From Tigriopus japonicus (lineage: Eukaryota; Arthropoda; Copepoda; Harpacticoida; Harpacticidae), in assembly GCA_010645155.1 (NCBI GenBank), contig CM021316.1:7799346-7863345 (forward strand): 64,000 bases of DNA. The letters are read 5' to 3'. The first letter of the stretch is position 1. Every line of letters starts with the position of its first letter. The notes beneath the pieces are model-generated. The model was not told the DNA's origin. It saw only the letters and a list, made by a program, of their open reading frames with translations, and ran no database searches. The translations under genes were made by a program, and so were the position numbers. Below are positions 57,443 to 64,000 of the stretch, in pieces.

Positions 57443-59089
57443 TCATTTTGATAAGTATCTTACCCATTATAGTAACATAAGGGATTTTCAAACTAGAAGT
57501 GTGCTCTTGCCATCGAGCTTAAAGTGTAGACGAATATTTCTCTATTTGGAGAGATCATTAAATTAAAAATGTGACATGTTCAGAGGCTAAAGAATCTGTT
57601 GACAAAGGCTACTTGTTAGTTTGATGGAAGAAGTTTAAAAGTTATCTTCAGCAAAACTGGATACGTGCAAAATTCTGTTTCTCAACTTCGACGAGCACTA
57701 AATAATTAAGTTGGGGAACCAATTTCTGGAAACTTTAAAAGAAATTTTCTGAATGAATGTTTCTAAAACAGATGATGATTTCCTCTCATCTTAAGTTCAG
57801 ACTGTGGCGAATTTCAAATTCATTTAGCGTCTTATTTATTGTATCTCTTGTCAAACCAAGGGAAAATTCGAAGCAACTTCTCCCACATAAGAGATCACGT
57901 TTAAAATTCCGCTCTTCCTTCTTGTTTTGTCAACATACACATTTGCGTACGTTCTTACGGACCAGCACACTGTACCACTACTCTACTGTATGTACACATA
58001 GGTATGACCGTGTGTCGTTCATAGACAAAGCGTTCTTTGATCTTGACACCACGACCAAAAACCATTTCCTGGAGTCATTGGCTTATCCCCAATCCCCTCC
58101 GTAAATACAACTCATGTCGAGATCAAGCAAGCATGGGCAGTGCAAAAAACCATGATAATAATCATGATCAGAGCCAATGGCCTGTGGAATGTGATACTTT
58201 AGAATCAGTTAAGTGACACCAAAGTCTGCTATTTGAAGCGATACTCCAATCTGATTGATATTAATTTGAGCCATTTACAGCTTGTCAAGAAATTGATGAC
58301 CCTTCCAAAAGTTAAATGCAATCAAATATCCGTGGGCCCTGTTTTTGGACCAAAATGTTATTTAAGATGAATCTTAAATAGAGTTTAAATTGCAATTCAG
58401 AACCTCTAGTAGTATTTTTCCTTTGGGTCCCATTTGGTCACAATGGAGGATTTTAAAGAAATCTTACATTCTTGTCACCTTGATGGCCGCCTCATAATTC
58501 AGCATGCCCCAAACACATTTTGCTGGAATGCCCTCTCTTGTTCTCAAAGTGAACAATTCGCCGTCAGAACTAGCCTTCTCAAGGAACCAAAGTTGAGCTT
58601 CAATCAAAGAGAAATATGACAGTCAGCGCCATCTTGAGGTTGAAATGGTTGTGGTTGCTTCTGTTAAATCTTTGGCCTTAATTTGTAATTACTCAGCGTG
58701 ACTGTTTGAGTTTTGAACACAATAATATCATAGCTGACCTCTAAAAGACTCGAAATATGAAGAGAAATCAACTTTAAGATGGAATCTGCAATATTGGCAA
58801 CAAGTTTAAGTTGAGGACAGCTCTGATTAGAGCTCTAGCTCTGATATCAAGAGACTTTGCCCCTGTTTTGCCTCCATCTAGTGGCGGTTTTTGTCACTTT
58901 CAATTAAAATTCTCTATTGAGATATTAGGAACCCTGGAGGCCAGATGAAAACATGAAATGAATTACGGGCGATAAGTCTTTGTTGAGAAATCAACACTTT
59001 TTTGTTTTAAACATTTTTTTTATGTCGTGTCAACTTAACAAATGGCATGCTACAACACCATGTCTACCTCAAATTGAAAGATTTGTATA
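57443..59089. other. Spacer after cuticle gene 1
   Basis: AT-rich. A 115-codon frame at 57757-58104 has no recognisable domain. No repeat or gene supported. Confidence 0.45.
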
Positions 59090-59097
59090 CCCTGTCC

Positions 59098-60372
59098 TAG
59101 AGCGCTATAATAAAAGAGTACGCGCATGTGCCATTTTGGTCCCAAGACGTCGGTTCCATTGTACTGTGGTTCTTGGGTTCGACCTGTTTGAGGCAACTTT
59201 ACCTATGTACTATTTACTATCAAATTGACGCTCTTGATCTCAGCTTACCTTTGAAAGCATAATGTTTGACCTTTTTAGCCTTTGAAGGTCAAGACGGGCC
59301 AAAAACATGAATGCCGGAAGATAACCTTCTCGTTCTCCTTAAACCTCGATGCGCGTTCAAGCCCAGTGCTGCTGTGAATTGACTCGGTAATGTCAGCTCT
59401 TGAAGAATCTCGTCGCTGATTTGCCTTGACTTTCTTACTTTTTAGGAAAACTAATTCTAACTGGATACGAAATTGATTGGTGAATATTTAGAACGTCAAT
59501 TGAAGCCATTAGAGCGTTTTCCTTGTGCACATTATTGCATTGTCATGTGAAATGACTTTTTTGTTGAACAATTATATGGCAGCCCTGTTGACGTTGCGCA
59601 TTCGTAGAAGTCGTCAGGTTGACAGTGCTACAGACTGTTATGACTAAGTTAGTAAAAAGTTTTGATATTTTGTACTCATAATGTATATGACAAAAGCTAT
59701 TTAAAAAAGTTTTTGCGATTCACCTTTTAATTTTTGACTTTGTCACTAATTATTACATGAAACTAAAGAAGCTTTTTAGTATATATTATGAGTACTAAAT
59801 ATCGAAACTTTTTTTTACAAAGTTAAGCATAACAGTCTGTACCACTGTCAGCCTGACGACTGCTACGAATGCGCAACGTCAACAGGGCTGCCATATAATT
59901 GTTCAACAAAAAAGTCATTTCACATGACAATGCAATAATGTGCACAAGGAAAACGCTCTAATGGCTTCAATTGACGTTCTAAATATTCACCAATCAATTT
60001 CGTATCCAGTTAGAAATAGTTTTCCTAAAAAGTAAGAAAGTCAAGGCAAATCGGCGAGGAGATTCTTCAAGAGCTGACATTACCGAGTCAATTCACAGCA
60101 GCACTGGGCCTGAACGCGCATCGAGGTTTATGGAGAACGAGAAGGTTATCTTCCGGCACCCATGTTTTTGGCCAGTCTTGGCCTTCAAAGGCTAAAAAGG
60201 TCAAACATTATGCTTTCAAAGGTAAGCTGAGATCAAGAGCGTCAATTTGATAGTAAATAGTACATAAGTAAAGTTGCCTCAAACAGGTCGAACCCAAGAA
60301 CCACATTACAATGGAACCGACGTCTTGGGACCAAAATGGCACATGCGCGTACTCTTTTATTATAGCGCTCTA
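59098..60372. mobile_element. Large foldback transposon (1275 bp) with 8-bp target duplication
   Basis: Two arms of about 600 bp are reverse complements with scattered substitutions, around a loop of about 70 bp near 59700-59770. Ends are TAGAGCGCTATAATAAAAGA and its reverse complement. It is flanked by a perfect 8-bp duplication CCCTGTCC at 59090-59097 and 60373-60380. No transposase is encoded. The 8-bp duplication and TAGAG start suggest mobilisation by an hAT enzyme. It lies between the two cuticle genes. Confidence 0.92.
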
Positions 60373-60548
60373 CCCTGTCCAATTTTGTGGAGGCTTGTGA
60401 TGGTTTTACTTTAAGGGCTCTAAGATGCTGCTACTGCAACAACATAGAAGAAGCCCTTTCATGCGTTAAACCCTCTCTTGTGTGTTGCCGTAATCTTTTA
60501 TTGAAAAAATATTTTGATAGATTTCAGTAATTTGGTTGAATCGGTTCC

Positions 60549-60705
60549 AGGATAACTCAACATAGGATAACTGTTTTTACCGGATAACTGGGTTCACCGG
60601 AAAACTGGGTACACTAAATAAGTGGGTACACCAGATTGCTAAGCGCACCGGATAACTGGGTACACCAGATAACTAAGCGCACCGGATAACTGGGTACACA
60701 GGATA
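60549..60705 (+). repeat. Minisatellite based on ggataactgggtacacc
   Basis: Seven to eight degenerate units of about 20 bp (accggataactgggtacacc with an agataactaagcgc variant). Shortly after, about 60750-60900, a frame ending SLDEFKREVHIVFENGF and a ctatactata tail could be the 3' end of another LINE, but this is weak. Confidence 0.75.
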
Positions 60706-61487
60706 CCTATGTAATACGAGAAAACTGGTTGAAATGGAACAACTGGGACTGAAACAATCTAAGTCACTTGACGAATTTAAGAGAGAAGTCCACATCGTTT
60801 TCGAAAACGGCTTTTGAGGGCTCGTTTGATTTGATCCGACCACATTCTCCCCATACACCTATACTGTGTTCAGAGAATAAAGCTACTATACTATACTAAC
60901 TGGGCCTGAAAGGCTTAAAACTTTAAATATGCATCTAAATTTCGGCTGAGGGATTGATATGATAAACAATCCAAGCCCTTGAATAAACTTGTTACGATGT
61001 CCGGGTCCAAAGACCCTTTCCCCATATTTTGGAAGCCTGTCAAATCCACTACTACCTCTGCCAGCCCTTTGAAATTCCTTTGACTCAAACGTAGGAGAGC
61101 TGATACCTTAGAGGACAGTGTCCGTGCCTGTGGGACCCAAGTCCCAAGTCTTTTCATGATTATTCATAACCTGTGCAAAACTCATTATTTGCGTTCAAAA
61201 TGAAGGCTAAGATAAGAATTCCATTTTCATTTTAAAGAAGCTGAAATGGTTTTTGTCACTCAAAAAGCATTGTAAAACTGAAATTTCGCTCTTTAGAGAC
61301 TTTTTAATAACTTAAAATCATTGCTGTTTTGACTTTCAAATATGTAAGCTGAAGTGTCAGAGCATCCTAGTATGGTAAAACAACTGTCTAACCAAATCTG
61401 AAACACCTTTTAATATTTTTGACTTAATTAGTTCGAATGCTTCTAGCAGAGTTGATTAATTCATTTGCCTGGACCTCACATTGGCAC

Positions 61488-62050
61488 TAGAGATGGGTCG
61501 GGTTCGGTCATGAGCCGGCTCAGTATTGGATCTGATCAGTTCGGATGTAAGCTCGTCGTAAGCTGGATCTTAAAACCAGGAACCGATCCGAAGTCGGAAC
61601 TGAACTCTAAGGAGTCAAGTCAAAAAATTTGGATGAATATTACCTGGAAACTTCAGTTTATCCTTTTCCCGCATTCTTTTAAAACTTTTTCTTGAAAATA
61701 ACACTTACTATCTAAACACGAAATATTCCCTTTGCATATTGCTGTTGATTTTAAAAACAGTGATAACAATCAGAGCCATGCTAGAAAATCTTTCTACAAG
61801 TCCCTATATGAGCTGGGTCCGATCCGATCCAGATCTGAGGTTAGTTTTTCGCAAACGAAAAACGTTTAGACGCAAAAAACGATCTTAAGATCGTACTTAC
61901 TCATCAGCTTACCAAGTCGCAGTACAATCTTAAGATCGTTCTTTGCGTCTAAAAAACTAGCCTCAGATCTTGATCCAAGATGTTTGTTTCGGTTCCGAAC
62001 CGAACCGACCCTGATCCGGAACCGCAAAATCTTGGTTCGATCCATCCCTA
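61488..62050. mobile_element. Inverted-repeat element, family TAGAGATGGGTCGG (563 bp)
   Basis: Left TAGAGATGGGTCGGGTTCGG and right ggttcgatccatccctaatc form imperfect ends, and the interior repeats ggttccgaaccgaacc-like and gatccgatcc-like motifs. Flanking octamers do not match. It is itself interrupted by a 126-bp insertion at 61838-61963. Confidence 0.6.
61838..61963. mobile_element. Nested small MITE (126 bp)
   Basis: Ends AGGTTAGTTTTT and aaaaaactagcct are inverted repeats, and both halves contain cgatcttaagatcg-like palindromes. Flanking octamers cagatctg (61830-61837) and cagatctt (61964-61971) match at 7 of 8. Confidence 0.65.
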
Positions 62051-62850
62051 ATCGTTTTTTTTGCGCACTATTGTTGCTGAAATTTCAAAAATGTCACGAA
62101 CGATTTTTTTCGTTTTGCCCAAAATTCTTCATTGTAGTTAAAGTTGAAGCGGATAAAAGAAGCAAAATAAAGGAAAATAAAACATTCTGAAACTGTCTTA
62201 TTTGGGAAGAAGGTGCAAAATACTATGAAAAGTCTTCAAAATTTTCAAAATTTCTAATTTTAGTGCAAACATATTAAGTCCGTCTAACATCACACAAAAG
62301 AGCTTATGTGCTTTTGTTGTCTAGATTTAGTCGTTCTTGATGTCTTCTTTCATGAACCTAGTTGAAGAGGAACCTATCATGAAGCATTGCATTTTTAAAT
62401 CTAAACCATGGCGATTAATTCTTTCCTACAATGCGTTGTACTTCTCACTCATTAACTACATTTTGAATTACACTTCAATTGGAGGTTTGGTCAAAAGTTA
62501 AAGGCTTTTGAACATCAAGCGTGGGTGGTCTGTTTCGCCGCTCAGCTGTGTGTCCCCATAAACAAACCAATCGGGCTTCATGTCAATGTACCGAGAAAAA
62601 TATCAGCGGAGACCTTGCGTTCCCAGACCCATCTTACGTTGATTTCCAAAATAAGATTATTTGGTCTAGTTGGTTTTTCTGGAATATGTATGGATTAGAC
62701 CAACCCTGATTCTTTGCGTTTCAGATGGAGAAGGCGAGTGTGCGTCAGAGTTCAAGACGCAGAAGATGCATCAACCATCTCAGCTCAGGATGGTTGTAAA
62801 AAGCAGACCCGGTTTGCCCAGGACTGGATAAGACTTGTCGAACTCCATCT

Positions 62851-62887
62851 ATAAAAGCGGGAAGGAGAACTTGAAAAAGCATCAGTT
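62851..62887 (+). promoter_or_regulatory. TATA box and initiator of cuticle gene 2
   Basis: TATAAAAG at 62851-62858 and TCAGTT at 62882-62887. Sequence from about 62842 to the start codon is nearly identical to copy 1. Further upstream, blocks such as gtgtgcgtcagagt and ggttgtaaaaa-gcagacc are shared but rearranged. Confidence 0.85.
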
Positions 62888-62924
62888 GATCACCAACCGA
62901 ACACAAAACAACAAAAAAATCAAA

Positions 62925-63476
62925 ATGAAGGTATAAAACTCTTCAGCACAACCGTGTTTTGGTGGATTTTTTAACACTTAAAAAAACACTTTTTTTAGAC
63001 ACATCAATATTATTAACAAGAAAAGGATCAGAAAAGCTCATTAGAACCAATTCATTCATTTCTTTTCTCTCATTGTCCAGGCTTTCATCGCTCTCGCTAC
63101 TTTGGCCATGGCCTCTGCCGCTCCCCGTGCTGACAACCCCCCTTCCTACAAGCCCGCCCCTTACCAACCCACCTCCTACAAGGAGCCCTCTTATGATGAG
63201 CCACCCAAGTACGAGTACAACTACGCCGTGGCTGATGAGTACTCCGGTGTGAACTTCAACCAGAACGAAGCCCGTGACAACTACGCCACCAACGGTGAAT
63301 ACCGTGTCGTCCTTCCCGACGGTCGCACCCAAATCGTGACCTACAACACCGCCGATGCCTACTCCGGCAACGTGGCTGATGTGCGATATGAGGGCGAGCC
63401 CCAATACCCCAAGTACGAGCCCAAGCCCGCTTACAAGCCCGCCCCCAAGTACGCCCCTGCCCCCACCTATGCCTAA
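62925..63476 (+). CDS. RR-type chitin-binding cuticle protein, copy 2 (133 aa, 2 exons)
   Basis: Tandem paralogue of the gene at 56908. Exons 62925-62930 and 63081-63476; the intron is 150 bp. The product has the same signal peptide, Tyr/Pro-rich stretch and Rebers-Riddiford domain as copy 1. By eye the 396-bp second exons differ at two bases, and both change the protein (Val12Met, Ala33Thr). No synonymous change is seen. The introns, by contrast, share only their last 30 or so bases. The two genes presumably contribute to the same cuticle layer and are co-expressed from matching promoters. Confidence 0.95.
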
Positions 63477-63535
63477 GTGATTGTGATTTGAAGCCTCATA
63501 TTTATCGAGATGCTATTTATTCATACAAAATGAAA

Positions 63536-63541
63536 AATAAA
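63536..63541 (+). terminator. Polyadenylation signal of cuticle gene 2
   Basis: AATAAA 60 bases after the stop, in a 3' UTR almost identical to that of copy 1 up to about 63560. Confidence 0.8.
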
Positions 63542-63560
63542 TCATTTTGATAAGTATCTA

Positions 63561-64000
63561 ATCCATTCTAGTCAATCTAGTTCTTAGTATTCTAGAAAGA
63601 CTAAGAATATATTCAACCATTTACTTTAGGTCGGCAAAACTTAATTTGTTAAATGCAAAGGTTGCATTAACGGATTTGACAGAGATGAATTTCAGATTCA
63701 CATTTGCTCTCTTTGGGATTACCCCACTCTATTCGGTTTTATGTTTGTTAAAATTGCTAAAAAACTGAATATGTTTTGGCGACACCTAAAAACAGTGAGG
63801 GTCCCTGGTGTTTGAAAGCCGCACTAGCTCATCCTTGAAAACAAACCCCTTCGTTTTACTTAAAGTTGAGGACGTTTCGACCTCAGAATAGTGATTGGGC
63901 CTGAGACGGAGGCTCAATCTACACCAAATTGTCCCAACACCTTGTTTGCCCTTTTGAGTTCTGCCATTTTGTGTGCAGGTGTGTCGTCCTGTGCCTGGGA
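63561..64000. other. Downstream flank of cuticle gene 2
   Basis: The similarity to copy 1 stops here. I see no gene or repeat. Confidence 0.5.

Noticed and set aside
57757..58104. 115-codon plus-strand frame
   Set aside because: Basic, featureless product in AT-rich spacer with no start context or neighbouring splice sites that extend it.
60750..60900. Second LINE 3' end (SLDEFKREVHIVFENGF and a ctatactata tail)
   Set aside because: Only about 20 residues resemble such tails, which is too little to report as a feature on its own.

Overview
The window is nuclear DNA from a eukaryote. Genes are split by GT-AG introns, AATAAA polyadenylation signals follow several of them, and miniature transposons fill the introns and spacers. 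An RR-type chitin-binding cuticle protein pair, an ionotropic receptor and TATA plus TCAGT-initiator promoters point to an arthropod. A crustacean, perhaps a copepod, is my best guess, but that is inference. I found no rRNA, no CRISPR and no convincing functional tRNA.

Layout. (1) 513-17735, + strand: a complete 14-exon ADAM17/TACE sheddase of 787 aa whose two largest introns (4.3 and 4.7 kb) are packed with MITEs. (2) 21166-36706, + strand: a six-exon RERG/RASL12-like small GTPase of 490 aa with a poly-Gln insertion. Its 7.5-kb fourth intron holds a foldback element, a non-LTR retrotransposon 3' end and a 22-N assembly gap. (3) 37296-38581: a nearly intact Tc1/mariner element whose transposase has one in-frame stop. 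(4) 44041-48532, + strand, with a probable 5' UTR exon ending at 42988: a CCPG1/PBIP1-like ER membrane coiled-coil protein of 849 aa with LIR-like and FIR-like motifs. (5) 50971-52773, + strand: an intronless divergent ionotropic receptor of 600 aa. (6) 52810-53955, - strand: a three-exon prostaglandin reductase 1-like enzyme of 339 aa, tail to tail with the receptor (36 bp between stop codons). (7) 56908-57377 and 62925-63476, + strand: two almost identical RR cuticle protein genes about 6 kb apart, with a 1.3-kb foldback transposon between them.

The genes do not form one pathway. ADAM17 is cell-surface shedding, the GTPase is signalling, the CCPG1-like protein is ER quality control, the receptor is probably chemosensory, the reductase handles reactive enones, and the cuticle genes are structural. 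The most distinctive content is the mobile DNA. At least eight short inverted-repeat families can be recognised by eye. Several have matching 8-bp target duplications (hAT-like), and some are nested inside one another. The cuticle pair also looks homogenised by gene conversion, because exons match while introns do not.

Exon borders were placed by hand from reading frame, splice consensus and family similarity. Each multi-exon gene joins into one open frame with compatible phases. No alignments or database searches were run.
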